A stretch of 54,402 bases of DNA from Candidatus Kuenenia stuttgartensis (GTDB lineage Bacteria > Planctomycetota > Planctomycetia > Planctomycetales > Planctomycetaceae): contig CAMDPK010000026.1 in assembly GCA_945904015.1 (NCBI GenBank), forward strand, positions 1 through 54,402, read 5' to 3'. The position numbers and the translations under genes were made by a program. Shown here in pieces: positions 43,501-51,080 of the stretch; position 1 is the stretch's first letter; each line of letters begins with the position of its first letter. The notes below the pieces were generated by a model. It saw only the letters and a list, made by a program, of their open reading frames with translations, ran no database searches and was not told the origin of the DNA.

Positions 43501-43898
43501 CCAACGGCCAAGAGGTCCGAGCCATGCCAATACATGCCCTGCACTCCGATGGCCGGACCTTCCGCAAAAAGTTCTGCTTTGTCGGCGACACCATCGGCGT
43601 CTGTGTCGATCAAGAGCTTGATGAACCCGTTCCCCGCGACGGTGATTCGTCCGCGCGAGTCGATCGTCAGGCAGTGAATGTCGTGAGCGAGATCGTCATC
43701 CGCAAACAACTGGACGTCGAATCCGTTCGGAGCTTTGAGGGCCGGTTCCGCGGCAAAAAGGCTTCCGCCGCTCAGGCTCATTCCCAGTAGCAGCATGCCC
43801 GTGAGGAAGCCGATCTTGAATCGTCGTCGGTAAACGTGGCCAAGCGAGCAATATTCGCCAGCCTTGAACCAGCGGCGATCAACAAGCGAGTGAGACAT
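40503..43898 (-). CDS. PVC-type haem-binding HEAT-repeat protein
   Basis: 1131-residue exported protein. N-terminus has a charged stretch then a hydrophobic signal (FLTGMLLLGMSLSGGSLFAA). Residues about 55-420 are a beta-propeller-like domain (GFDVQLFADDDLAHDI, GPDGWWYLIAGNDSGID, GLRNAYDFAFNRMADAF, AEVGPDGSLFVSVGGRG). A long HEAT-repeat region follows (about 450-980). The C-terminus has a haem site CAQCHGG with GPDLAGVSS, followed by the conserved LIVYESAEGFLL and LMPGGLLKEF. Such proteins are abundant in planctomycetes and may oxidise sugars or polysaccharides. The start ATG 43898 is chosen over 43967, which lacks a site. Confidence 0.9.
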   Translation of the reverse strand: MSHSLVDRRWFKAGEYCSLGHVYRRRFKIGFLTGMLLLGMSLSGGSLFAAEPALKAPNGFDVQLFADDDLAHDIHCLTIDSRGRITVAGNGFIKLLIDTDADGVADKAELFAEGPAIGVQGMYWHGSDLLAVGGEGLLRFRDRDGDDKADGPPDVLLKVKCGGEHHAHSIQRGPDGWWYLIAGNDSGIDAKYVTLPTAPIKQPQAGVLYRLKPDLSGGEVVAHGLRNAYDFAFNRMADAFTFDSDDERDVSLPWYRPTRVFQLLPGSHAGWVTRSWKRPEDFLDMPPVVASAGRGSPTGVVCYQHRQFPEKYRESLFVLDWTFGRVVALPLVRNGSAWKAEPELFLSSAGDHGFAPTDAEVGPDGSLFVSVGGRGTRGGVWRVSYPAGRKDKFASDDVPDDSSATDKLSACLTAPQPLSSWSRARWQPLARQLGREPFLEAANNDALLPAVRLRAIDVLTESFGGLSETEAEGLIEATPAEVRAKAIWSLGRTRVQPLDASVTMSFLQDRDPLVTRAALEAILSAVSVSDWSPLVDGIVQQLSSDDRFNRLTASRFVAKMDQDSFRSLSQAVVKSGWQGTLMYAVGYLPRSTASTKYGIQLAVRVLAGDHPVGLKLQAARLLQLALGDMVPPSGTAPAFEAYSTRLDLSAFERDLDPLRVRLTETFPTGDADVDRELSRALTMLSLANTKLLDKVLAKITDDSDPVEDIHYLLVAARIPTPRNRAQAEAIARGLVRLEPKIVARKMHQDLNWDDRVGELYRELVKLDNELADQLVTQPEFGRPGHVLFLSQLPQDLLPKVIDSYVKAISDDADYPWNNDVVFLIGESKQPEHRELLRRQLDQFKIRGAVLVILAQQPEERDRDRFVEGLDESRVEVLTACLDALAALKPNQTADEQLALLKALRRLGTDEKEFPIRDKAAKLLARNFRRDLGFVFGQPGYRPQNEAIQRWTDFLTKTFPTESARAQGGDVETLTWLTEQLALVDWSAGDVERGRLLFEKRSCAQCHGGRRGLGPDLAGVSSRFSRNDLFVAIVLPNRDVSTRYQTTLFETKRGKVHTGLIVYESAEGFLLRNSTNQTIRIETTDIETRRTLPQSLMPGGLLKEFRSSDFADLLAYLKSLSGSASPPVTTAR

Positions 43899-44063
43899 CC
43901 GAGTCCCCGTGGTTGAGAAGTCCTGCTCATCGTCAGCGATGTGTTCGCCGCAAACCGTCCCCTGCAAATTCGCGGCTCGAAGCAGAGTTTGGCGAGTGCC
44001 TTGATTCCGGGAAAGGCTGACCTGCGAAGCCAGAAACAGTCTCGTTCTTTTCGCTCCGTTGGC

Positions 44064-45062
44064 CTATTTGGGCTTGCTCCGACGGCCATGCGAGGATCGC
44101 TTCACGGGAGGCTTGTTCGGCTCGTCAATCGATTGATCCAACTTCAAAAAGAACTCCACCAGGCGACGGTCGTACTCGTCGGGATTCACCGAGCGGGCGA
44201 GATTGTGTTTAGCTTTTGCGACGGTCCACAAAGCGTCTGGCTGACCGATCAAGCGAGTGATCTCCCGCGCGACTCCGGGCAAAACATACGTGTCTCGCAG
44301 ACCCGCAATCACGAGTGTCGGTTTGCCAGCAAGTCGTGGCAGGACTCGTTCGAGCATGGCGTAGCGGCAATGACGTCTTCGCTGACTGATCCAGCGTGCC
44401 AGAGTGATGGTCACCTTGATGTGCCATTCGGGAAACAGCTTGGCAAGCAACTCAGGAGCAGCGATCGCGATGAACTGTTGCGCGTGCGCCATCATTAACA
44501 TCTTGGTGCCAAAGGCTCCCTCCGTGGCGACTTGCAGCACTTCCGGCCGTTGCGCAGCGACGTACAGCGCTGCTCCACCACCGCGGCTGATCCCAAACAA
44601 GCCCAGCGGCAATTCATTGAGATCGGGTTGTGAATAAACGTGATCGAGCACCGCGTTAAGATCCAGTACCTCGAAGTGCGTCAGCCAGTGCAAAGGCACA
44701 TATCCGGGCATCGAATCACTGTCGCCATGATTGCGAAAGTCGAAGGTCAGCACATGGAATCCGGCTCGCGACAACGCTGAGCAATACAGCATCGCCGACC
44801 GATGATTACTGGCAAACTCCGGGCAGAACACGATCAACCCTCGCGGGGTTTGCTCCGTGTGGCGATACAGGCAACCTCGCAACGTGATGCCATCTCGCGT
44901 CTGGACCGCGAATGGCTCCGCGTCCGGATCGGGCGGCAGCGACTCGACGCGAAACGGCGGCGAGTTTTCGATCAGCGCCAAAACGACACGCACGGCGTTC
45001 CACTGAATCAACACGTCAGCCAGCAACGGAATCAACAACAGTCCAACGATCGCCCAAATCAC
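44064..45062 (-). CDS. Membrane-anchored alpha/beta hydrolase
   Basis: 332-residue alpha/beta hydrolase. Residues 2-22 (IWAIVGLLLIPLLADVLIQW) form a membrane anchor. The oxyanion/core strands GLIVFCPEFASNHRSAM and HVLTFDFRNHGDSD are followed by the nucleophile elbow LGLFGISRGGGAAL (Ser in GxSxGG). TLVIAGLRDTYVLPGV carries the acid, and AKHNLARS a possible catalytic His. The GTG at 45062 is chosen because it opens the membrane helix; the frame upstream to 45182 overlaps the fabF stop and looks non-coding. Substrate unknown. It lies downstream of fabF. Confidence 0.78.
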   Translation of the reverse strand: MIWAIVGLLLIPLLADVLIQWNAVRVVLALIENSPPFRVESLPPDPDAEPFAVQTRDGITLRGCLYRHTEQTPRGLIVFCPEFASNHRSAMLYCSALSRAGFHVLTFDFRNHGDSDSMPGYVPLHWLTHFEVLDLNAVLDHVYSQPDLNELPLGLFGISRGGGAALYVAAQRPEVLQVATEGAFGTKMLMMAHAQQFIAIAAPELLAKLFPEWHIKVTITLARWISQRRRHCRYAMLERVLPRLAGKPTLVIAGLRDTYVLPGVAREITRLIGQPDALWTVAKAKHNLARSVNPDEYDRRLVEFFLKLDQSIDEPNKPPVKRSSHGRRSKPK

Positions 45063-45165
45063 GGTGGTTTCTTCTAGGTTGTGAAATTCTTCGAAACGTG
45101 CGTGTCCATGCGGGTGGTGGCGTGCTCCTCGCCGCCAGGCAGACATCTGCCTGACTGCGATCCGA

Positions 45166-46452
45166 TTACTCTCGGAATTCACGAAGAATCAGGCTCACGT
45201 TCTGACCGCCGAAGCCGAAGCTGTTGGAAATCGCAACCTTGGCTTTGTCTTCACGAGGCTGATTCGGAATGTAATCCAGATCGCAATCGGGATCGGGATT
45301 TTCATAGTTGATCGTTGGCGGCAGGACGTCGTCGGCGATCGCAAGTAAACAGGTTATCGCTTCGACCACTCCGGCCGCGGCGATCAGATGTCCCATCATG
45401 CTTTTGGTGCTGGAGACCGGCGTCTTGAATGCTCGCTCGCCGAGCGCTCGTTTGATCGCCATCGTTTCGGTGCGATCGTTGACCGACGTGCTGGTTCCGT
45501 GAGCGTTGATGTAGTCGATGTCCTCCGGATTCACCTGCGCGTCTTCCATCGCCATCTTGATGCACGCGGCAGCACCGCGACCTTCGGGATGGATGTCGGT
45601 GATCCGGTACGAATCGGCCGTCGAGCCGTAGCCCACAATCTCGCCGTAGATTTTCGCTCGCCGCCGCTTGGCGTGTTCCAGTTCTTCGAGGATCAGCATT
45701 CCGGCACCCTCGCCGAGGACAAACCCGTCGCGTTCGCGGTCGAAGGGTCGGGAGGCACCCTGCGGATCGTCATTCCGAGTCGAGAGCGCTGTCAGCAGGT
45801 TGAACCCCGTGACTCCAAACGGATGAATCATGCTGTGTGCGCCGCCGCTGAGCATGATGTCCGCGTCACCGCGACGCACCAGTTCGGTTGCCTCGCCCAG
45901 CGCTTGGCTGCTCGCCGCACACGCCGTGAGACAGTTCAGATTCGGCCCTTGCGCATTGAACAAGGCCGCCAGATGTCCCGGAGTCATGTTCGGCTCTTGC
46001 TGCTTTTCCTTTTCACCGTTCAGCCGTTCGAGGCTCAATTTGGTGAAGCGTTCAAAATCCAGTTCGCCATCCGGTTTTTTCGAGAGTGCGATCATCGACA
46101 TGAACGTTGGAAAATCCTGCTGCCCCTCACCCGCGCCGAGGTACACGCCGAAGCGAGTCGGATCGATGTCTCGCTCGTCGAGCCCCGAATCTTTCATCGC
46201 CTGCGTTGCCGCGCCGATTGCAAACTGGATGTTTCGCCCACAATGCTCGTAGCGCTCCGGGGTCGGGAGGTAATCTCCCAGCCGATAATTCTTCACCTGC
46301 GAAGCGAATTTGGTGGGGAATTGGGATGCATCAAAATAGGTGATCGGTCCCACGCCGCTGGCGCATTCTTTCAAGGAATTCCACATCTCACCAACGGTGT
46401 TGCCAACCGGCGTGATGCAGCCCATTCCCGTGACGACGACTCGACGTTTCAT
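45166..46452 (-). CDS. fabF: Beta-ketoacyl-ACP synthase II
   Basis: 428-residue FabF-type condensing enzyme of fatty-acid synthesis, extending acyl-ACP with malonyl-ACP in the cytosol. Catalytic triad: Cys178 in TACAASSQALG, His in INAHGTSTSVND, and His in SMMGHLIAAAG. SNSFGFGGQN near the end carries the conserved Phe/Gly loop. Length fits the family (about 412-430). No acpP or fabG gene is adjacent. A related but distinct type is polyketide KAS; the sequence fits FabF better, but specificity is not proved. Confidence 0.94.
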   Translation of the reverse strand: MKRRVVVTGMGCITPVGNTVGEMWNSLKECASGVGPITYFDASQFPTKFASQVKNYRLGDYLPTPERYEHCGRNIQFAIGAATQAMKDSGLDERDIDPTRFGVYLGAGEGQQDFPTFMSMIALSKKPDGELDFERFTKLSLERLNGEKEKQQEPNMTPGHLAALFNAQGPNLNCLTACAASSQALGEATELVRRGDADIMLSGGAHSMIHPFGVTGFNLLTALSTRNDDPQGASRPFDRERDGFVLGEGAGMLILEELEHAKRRRAKIYGEIVGYGSTADSYRITDIHPEGRGAAACIKMAMEDAQVNPEDIDYINAHGTSTSVNDRTETMAIKRALGERAFKTPVSSTKSMMGHLIAAAGVVEAITCLLAIADDVLPPTINYENPDPDCDLDYIPNQPREDKAKVAISNSFGFGGQNVSLILREFRE

Positions 46453-46590
46453 GCTTCATTCCGTGGTAACTGGCAGCCCCAAAAGCGGGACCACTCTAGC
46501 CATGACCGCTCGGTTGGGCAAACTGCCGGTCCGCCCTTTCAGGCGGACTCAAGACTCGTTGTCCCGCAGCGTCGGGCTGGAACATCTGGG

Positions 46591-47649
46591 TTAGTTCTCG
46601 AAGATCCGGACCTGCACCTGGCCGTCACGAGTGATACAACCGCGATACATTCCCTCGGTGTTGTACGACGGATAAAAACGGCCGTTGTGGTCGAGGCAAA
46701 TGACTCCACCTTCGCCACCGGCCGCTTTGAGCTTTTTGCGGATGACTTCATCCGAGGCGGCGTTGACCGCGAGCCCCTTGTATTTCATCAGCGCGACGAT
46801 GTCGTGAGCGACGCTGTAGCGGATGAAGAACTCGCCGTGACCGGTCGCCGAGATCGCGCAGGCTTCGTTGTCGGCATACGTTCCCGCTCCGATGATCGGC
46901 GAGTCACCGACTCGCCCCCAACGCTTGTTTGACATGCCGCCGGTCGATGTGCCGGCCGAGAGATTGCCAGCCTTGTCGAGCGCGACTGCTCCCACTGTCC
47001 CAAATGAAAACCCTGGCAGATGCCGTTCTGGTATTTCTACTGCCTCCTGTCCACTGCCTTCTGCCTTCTGCCTTCTGCCTTCTGCCCTCTTCTTCTCTTC
47101 CTCCAACTGTTTCTGAAGCTGCTGCCAGCGTTCTTCAGTGCGGAAGTATTTCGGATCGACGATCTCCAGTCCCTTCTCGGCCGCGAAGGCTTCCGCTCCG
47201 CGACTGACAAGCAGCACATGCTTCGATTTTTCCATGACCGCCCGCGCAGCCGTGATTGGATTCTTGACCGTCGAGACCCCCGCGACGCTGCCCGCCTTGA
47301 GCGTCTTGCCCTCCATGATCGAGGCATCGAGTTCGTTGCGTCCGTCGTGAGTGAAGACCGCTCCGCGACCAGCGTTGAACTGCGGTGAGTCCTCCATCAA
47401 CCGAATCGCCGCCTCGACCGCATCGAGTCCCGTCGCATTCGGCTTGTTGAGCGTGGCGAAACCGGCTCGCAAGGCTTGTTCCAGTTCGGCACGGACCCGC
47501 TTGTCGATCTCCGGAGTCATCTCGACCTTGTCCAAGCCGATCCCACCGTGAATAGCGAACACGACATTCTCAACCACGGCATCCTCCGCTCGAACGGCGT
47601 GAGTGACAGCGATGACTAGCAACAACCCGAACCCAACGGATCGAAACAT
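46591..47649 (-). CDS. Isoaspartyl peptidase / L-asparaginase, exported
   Basis: 352-residue Ntn-hydrolase of the plant-type asparaginase/isoaspartyl peptidase family, which cleaves itself to expose an N-terminal Thr. A signal peptide is at 1-22 (LLLVIAVTHAVRA). Family motifs: NVVFAIHGGIG, NAGRGAVFTHDGRNELDASIM, and the self-cleavage site in GFSFGTVGAVALD (Thr218), then STGGMSNKRWGRVGDSPIIGAG. A 7-bp tandem repeat (47054-47088) codes for residues 188-199 in the linker just before the cleavage site. The ATG at 47649 has GGAGG upstream. Confidence 0.92.
   Translation of the reverse strand: MFRSVGFGLLLVIAVTHAVRAEDAVVENVVFAIHGGIGLDKVEMTPEIDKRVRAELEQALRAGFATLNKPNATGLDAVEAAIRLMEDSPQFNAGRGAVFTHDGRNELDASIMEGKTLKAGSVAGVSTVKNPITAARAVMEKSKHVLLVSRGAEAFAAEKGLEIVDPKYFRTEERWQQLQKQLEEEKKRAEGRRQKAEGSGQEAVEIPERHLPGFSFGTVGAVALDKAGNLSAGTSTGGMSNKRWGRVGDSPIIGAGTYADNEACAISATGHGEFFIRYSVAHDIVALMKYKGLAVNAASDEVIRKKLKAAGGEGGVICLDHNGRFYPSYNTEGMYRGCITRDGQVQVRIFEN
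47054..47088. repeat. Heptamer repeat (AAGGCAG)5 in the peptidase gene
   Basis: On the minus strand five 7-bp units (AGGGCAG then four AAGGCAG), reading AEGRRQKAEG in the linker before the self-cleavage Thr. The units contain no stop in any frame. Confidence 0.92.
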
Positions 47650-47673
47650 AATTTCCTCCAGACATTTCATCCC

Positions 47674-47775
47674 GGCCGACTGCCGTAAGCCGACAGCCGA
47701 TCGCCGTTATACCGTTTTTGGAAACTCAGGGAAAAAGGATAACGGTTGTCGGCATTCAGCAATCGGCGTTCGGCC
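47674..47775. repeat. Large palindrome family C, copy 3 (degenerate)
   Basis: A 102-bp version of the family-C palindrome with ends GGCCGACTGCCG and CGGCGTTCGGCC. The centre is more degenerate and has a longer loop (ATACCGTTTTTG ... AAAAAGGATAAC). It lies 15 bp past the hpnH stop and before the peptidase gene. Confidence 0.85.
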
Positions 47776-47789
47776 GAACAAGTCGCTGG

Positions 47790-48905
47790 TCAGTCTAACA
47801 CCGTCAGCTCAACAAGGCTTGAGCGTTGCGGTGCGACAAAGTGCGGCTTCGGAACCAACGAGTCCGGTTCCGTGAGCGGCTTGTTCTTCTTGCCGGGGCC
47901 GAACAGGAACAACTTCGCGACGGTCATGAACCCGCGCATCGAACCAAACGTCTCGGCAACCGCGCTCGGTTCGTAGCCGCAATGGACCATGCAGTCGGAG
48001 CATTTCGAGTTGCCGCTGGCTCGGCCGTAGCGGTTCCACTCGGTCGATTCCATCAGCTCGCCGAAGCTGGAGGCGTAGCCCTCGTTGAGCAAATAGCACG
48101 GCTTCTGCCAGCCGAAGATGTTGTAGGCTGGGCTGCCCCACGGCGTGCATTCGAGATCCCAGTTCCCTTTGAGGAACTCGATGAACAGCGGCGACTGATT
48201 GAAACGCCAGCTCCGCTTCGCTCCGTCGAGCAACTTTCGGAACAAGCTGACCGTCTCGCGCGAATGCAGGAAGTGTTCTTGGTCGGGAGCCTTCTCGTAC
48301 GGATAGCCCGGCGAGACCATCATCCCCTCGACGCCCATCTCCATCAGCGTGTCGAAGAACTCGTGATAGCGTTCCGGCTGAGCGTTGTTGAACAGCGTCG
48401 AGTTCGTCGTGACTCGGAAGCCGGCCTTGATCGCCGCTTTGATCGCGCTGACGGCGATCTCATAGGTGCCGTCGCGACAAACCGCGAAGTCGTGTTCCTC
48501 GGCGGGTCCATCGAGATGCACGGAGAATGACAGATATTTCGACGGCGTGAACTTCGACAGGTGCTTCTCGAGCAGCAAGGCGTTCGTGCAAAGATAGACG
48601 TACTTTTTCCGAGCGACCAAGCCGCTGACAATTTCGCCGATTTGCGGATGCAACAGCGGCTCGCCACCGGGGATCGAGACCATCGGAGCACCGCACTCCT
48701 CGACCGCCTGAAAGCACTCCTCCGGCGTCAATTGTTTGCGGAGGATTTCGACCGGATGCTGAATCTTCCCGCAGCCAGCACACGCCAAATTGCACCGAAA
48801 CAACGGCTCGAGCATCAGCACCAACGGATACCGCTTCACGCCGCGCAGCCGCTGACCGAGGACGTATGTCGCTACCGTCCACATTTGCGAAATCGGCACA
48901 CCCAT
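47790..48905 (-). CDS. hpnH: HpnH, hopanoid adenosyl transferase (radical SAM)
   Basis: 371-residue radical SAM enzyme HpnH, which attaches an adenosyl group to diploptene, the first step in extended hopanoid synthesis. Cluster motif FRCNLACAGCGKIQHP (Cys38, Cys42, Cys45). PGGEPLLHPQIG is the SAM-binding strand, and the C-terminal Cys-rich SKCSDCMVHCGYEP is a family feature. The ATG at 48905 has GGAGG 7 bases upstream. No other hopanoid gene lies in the window. Hopanoids are membrane sterol-like lipids known in planctomycetes. Confidence 0.95.
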   Translation of the reverse strand: MGVPISQMWTVATYVLGQRLRGVKRYPLVLMLEPLFRCNLACAGCGKIQHPVEILRKQLTPEECFQAVEECGAPMVSIPGGEPLLHPQIGEIVSGLVARKKYVYLCTNALLLEKHLSKFTPSKYLSFSVHLDGPAEEHDFAVCRDGTYEIAVSAIKAAIKAGFRVTTNSTLFNNAQPERYHEFFDTLMEMGVEGMMVSPGYPYEKAPDQEHFLHSRETVSLFRKLLDGAKRSWRFNQSPLFIEFLKGNWDLECTPWGSPAYNIFGWQKPCYLLNEGYASSFGELMESTEWNRYGRASGNSKCSDCMVHCGYEPSAVAETFGSMRGFMTVAKLFLFGPGKKNKPLTEPDSLVPKPHFVAPQRSSLVELTVLD

Positions 48906-49088
48906 GAAGCTGCCTCCCAGCGGAAATCTCATCCGCCGCGGCGGATCAAATCTGAAATCGAGGCAGGTGATAGCAAGTCGGCATTCAATCTGTCACCCCA
49001 AGTTGTCCGCCGCTACTTGACGCGGTCATTTGCGACCTGAATCATCTCGCGTCCTGTCACTCAACTCTTCCACAATCAGGAGCTTGCC

Positions 49089-49796
49089 ATGAGTCACTTG
49101 CTGCGCTGGTGTATGTGCTGTGCGTTCGCTGTTGGATTGATCGCGTCGTCGGCCACCGAAACGAACGCTCAGGAGAAGAAGGAAGCTCCGGTCGTGCCGC
49201 CGCGCGAGGGCAAGCGTGAGAAAGTCCAGATCTTCAACGGCAAGAGTCTGGATGGCTGGGTCGGGCATGAGCAGTATTGGTCGGTGAAGGACGGCGTCAT
49301 CATCGGCAAGAATACCGCGCCGGTGCCGGTGAGCAACTACTTGCTCACCGAGCGGAAATTCACGGACTTCCGGCTGGTCTTCGAGTCCAAGCTGGTCACG
49401 TCCGAAATGCACTCCGGCATCGCGATGTGGGGCCGCATCGCTCCCGATCAAGGGGACAAGTTCACCTACGCCGGGCATCTCGTGATGTATCCGTCAGGCT
49501 ACGGTTTCCACGACCTCTACGGCCGCAAGAACATTCACAATAACGGCGAGGCCGCGAAGAAGGTCGGCAAGCAGCACGACTGGAACAAGATGGAAATCCT
49601 GGCCCAAGGCAACCGCATTCGCTTCGTGCTCAACGGCACCTTGATTTCCGACTGGCGCGAACCGGAGCCGGATCGCATCAAAGCGGCTCCGATCGGATTG
49701 CAGTTACACTCGAACCCGATGCCGCAGGAAATTCAGTGGAAGGGCCTCGAATTGGAAACCTTCCCGGAAGACAAACTGCTGACGGTCAAAGAGTAA
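49089..49796 (+). CDS. DUF1080 (3-keto-disaccharide hydrolase) protein
   Basis: 235-residue exported protein with a signal peptide (LLRWCMCCAFAVGLIASSA). DUF1080 begins at about 45: VQIFNGKSLDGWVG, WSVKDGVIIGK, SNYLLTERKFTDFRLVFESKL. The end IGLQLHSNPMPQEIQWKGLEL is typical. Related proteins have been shown to split 3-keto-disaccharides. The ATG has AGGAG 6 bases upstream. A strong terminator follows, then the tRNA on the other strand. Confidence 0.93.
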   Translation: MSHLLRWCMCCAFAVGLIASSATETNAQEKKEAPVVPPREGKREKVQIFNGKSLDGWVGHEQYWSVKDGVIIGKNTAPVPVSNYLLTERKFTDFRLVFESKLVTSEMHSGIAMWGRIAPDQGDKFTYAGHLVMYPSGYGFHDLYGRKNIHNNGEAAKKVGKQHDWNKMEILAQGNRIRFVLNGTLISDWREPEPDRIKAAPIGLQLHSNPMPQEIQWKGLELETFPEDKLLTVKE

Positions 49797-49807
49797 CTCG
49801 CTCAAAA

Positions 49808-49850
49808 CGAAGCAGCCCGGCCGCCACAAAGCGACCGGGCTGCGGTTTTT
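49808..49850 (+). terminator. Intrinsic terminator of the DUF1080 gene
   Basis: A near-perfect stem (GCAGCCCGG-CCGC pairing with GCGACCGGGCTGC) with a short loop, followed by GGTTTTTA. It starts 12 bp past the DUF1080 stop. The tRNA gene lies beyond it on the opposite strand. Confidence 0.88.
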
Positions 49851-49862
49851 ATGAATTCAAAG

Positions 49863-49937
49863 GGTGGCCAAGCGGACTTGAACCGCCGACCTCCGGATCC
49901 ACAATCCGGCGCTCTAACCAACTGAGCTATGACCACC
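49863..49937 (-). tRNA. tRNA-His (GTG anticodon)
   Basis: A 75-nt cloverleaf read on the minus strand, beginning GGTGGTCATAGCTCAG. The anticodon loop TTGTGGA (flanked by CCGGA/TCCGG) gives GTG, reading CAC/CAT. The first G sits at position -1 and pairs with C73, the identity element of tRNA-His. The T-loop is TTCAAGT. The CCA end is not encoded; the genome continues CT. It is a single tRNA between DUF1080 and NAD kinase. Confidence 0.97.
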
Positions 49938-50060
49938 GTTGAATGACGCAGCTCGCGGAAACGGCTGCATCGAATGAGGGCGGAAAGTATCGGGCGAAGC
50001 GGACGCTCGCAAGCATCCTTCGCGGGGAACTGGTGCGAGCGGGTCGTCTGCAACACAGCT

Positions 50061-50921
50061 TTAGCGGTTGGGATAGTGCGGCTGGCCGCTCCAGCCGAGT
50101 TTGCGTTGCAGAGTCGTGTAGTAGCTGTGGCCGGGAAGCTTCGCAAGCTTGAATGTGACCGGGGCGCGGCGGACCTCGACCGTGTCGCCGACTTGCAGCG
50201 GGCGACGGTACTGGCCATCGACCACCAGCAGAGCCTCGTTTGAAGTCTCGGTCAGACTGAGCGAATAAACGCCGTCGGCCCCATCGACCAGCGGTCGATT
50301 CGAGAGTGTGTGTGGACAGATCGGCGTGATGACAAACGCGGGCAGATTCTGACGCAGCATCGGGCCGCCGGCGCTCAAGCTGTGAGCGGTCGAGCCGACG
50401 GACGTGCTGATGATCAGCCCGTCGCAACTGTAGGTCGTCACCAATTCGCCGTTGATCGTCAGTTGGACTTCGATCATCTGCAACGAATTCGCCGAACTGA
50501 CGATCGACTCGTTCAGTCCCAGAAATGTCTCGGTGGACCCATCGGCGTGTCGCAACAGGCATTCGAACATCAAGTGTTCGACGACACGGAATTGCCGCTG
50601 TACGAGTTGCGGGAGCATCTCGCGGAATTCGTCGGGCGACAGATCGGCCAGGAAGCCGAGGCGTCCGAGATTCACTCCGAGAATCGGCCGCTGATGCCGG
50701 CCGAGCTGATGGCACGCTCGCAGAATCGCGCCGTCGCCGCCCAACACAAGCACCAGATCGGCGTCGATGGCGTCGAGCGATTCCGCTTCGGATTCGACGT
50801 GCGCGGCAACTTGCACGCCCGACTGCGTGCGCAGGAACGCGACCAGTTCCGTCCCGGCGCGCTGCACCCGCTCGACATCGCCGCGAGCCAGCACGATCAG
50901 TTTTAGAGGTGAGTCGCTCAT
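50061..50921 (-). CDS. nadK: NAD kinase
   Basis: 286-residue cytosolic NAD kinase, making NADP from NAD and ATP (or polyphosphate in some bacteria). Motifs: LVLVLGGDGAILRAC (Asp63 in GGDG), NLGRLGFLAD, FLGLNESIVSS (the NE/D motif), and YSCDGLIISTSVGSTAHSLSAGG. Length is normal. The ATG at 50921 is the first in frame. It lies upstream of tRNA-His on the same strand and downstream of a palindrome. Confidence 0.96.
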   Translation of the reverse strand: MSDSPLKLIVLARGDVERVQRAGTELVAFLRTQSGVQVAAHVESEAESLDAIDADLVLVLGGDGAILRACHQLGRHQRPILGVNLGRLGFLADLSPDEFREMLPQLVQRQFRVVEHLMFECLLRHADGSTETFLGLNESIVSSANSLQMIEVQLTINGELVTTYSCDGLIISTSVGSTAHSLSAGGPMLRQNLPAFVITPICPHTLSNRPLVDGADGVYSLSLTETSNEALLVVDGQYRRPLQVGDTVEVRRAPVTFKLAKLPGHSYYTTLQRKLGWSGQPHYPNR

Positions 50922-50975
50922 GGCTTCAGAATAAGCGGCGACTTCGCGAAACGATAGCGCGTTCGCGTTCGGATA

Positions 50976-51071
50976 GTGGCCCCGATGGGCGAGCGGGGGA
51001 CGTCAGTCCTCCGAGTGATCCGGCCAAAATTCTCGGGGGATTCACATCCTCCGCTCGCCCACCGGGGCCAC
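50976..51071. repeat. Palindrome family D, copy 2
   Basis: A 96-bp palindrome with inner arms as in copy 1 (GCGAGCGGGGGA, near-complementary TCCTCCGCTCGC). The outer stem is different (GTGGCCCCGATGGG against CCCACCGGGGCCAC), yet still self-complementary. It starts 10 bp past the amidohydrolase stop. Confidence 0.9.
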
Positions 51072-51080
51072 TACCCGCGT

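Noticed and set aside
45388..46932. 514-codon plus-strand open frame opposite fabF
   Set aside because: It runs antisense across fabF and into the peptidase gene; no domain and shadow-like composition.
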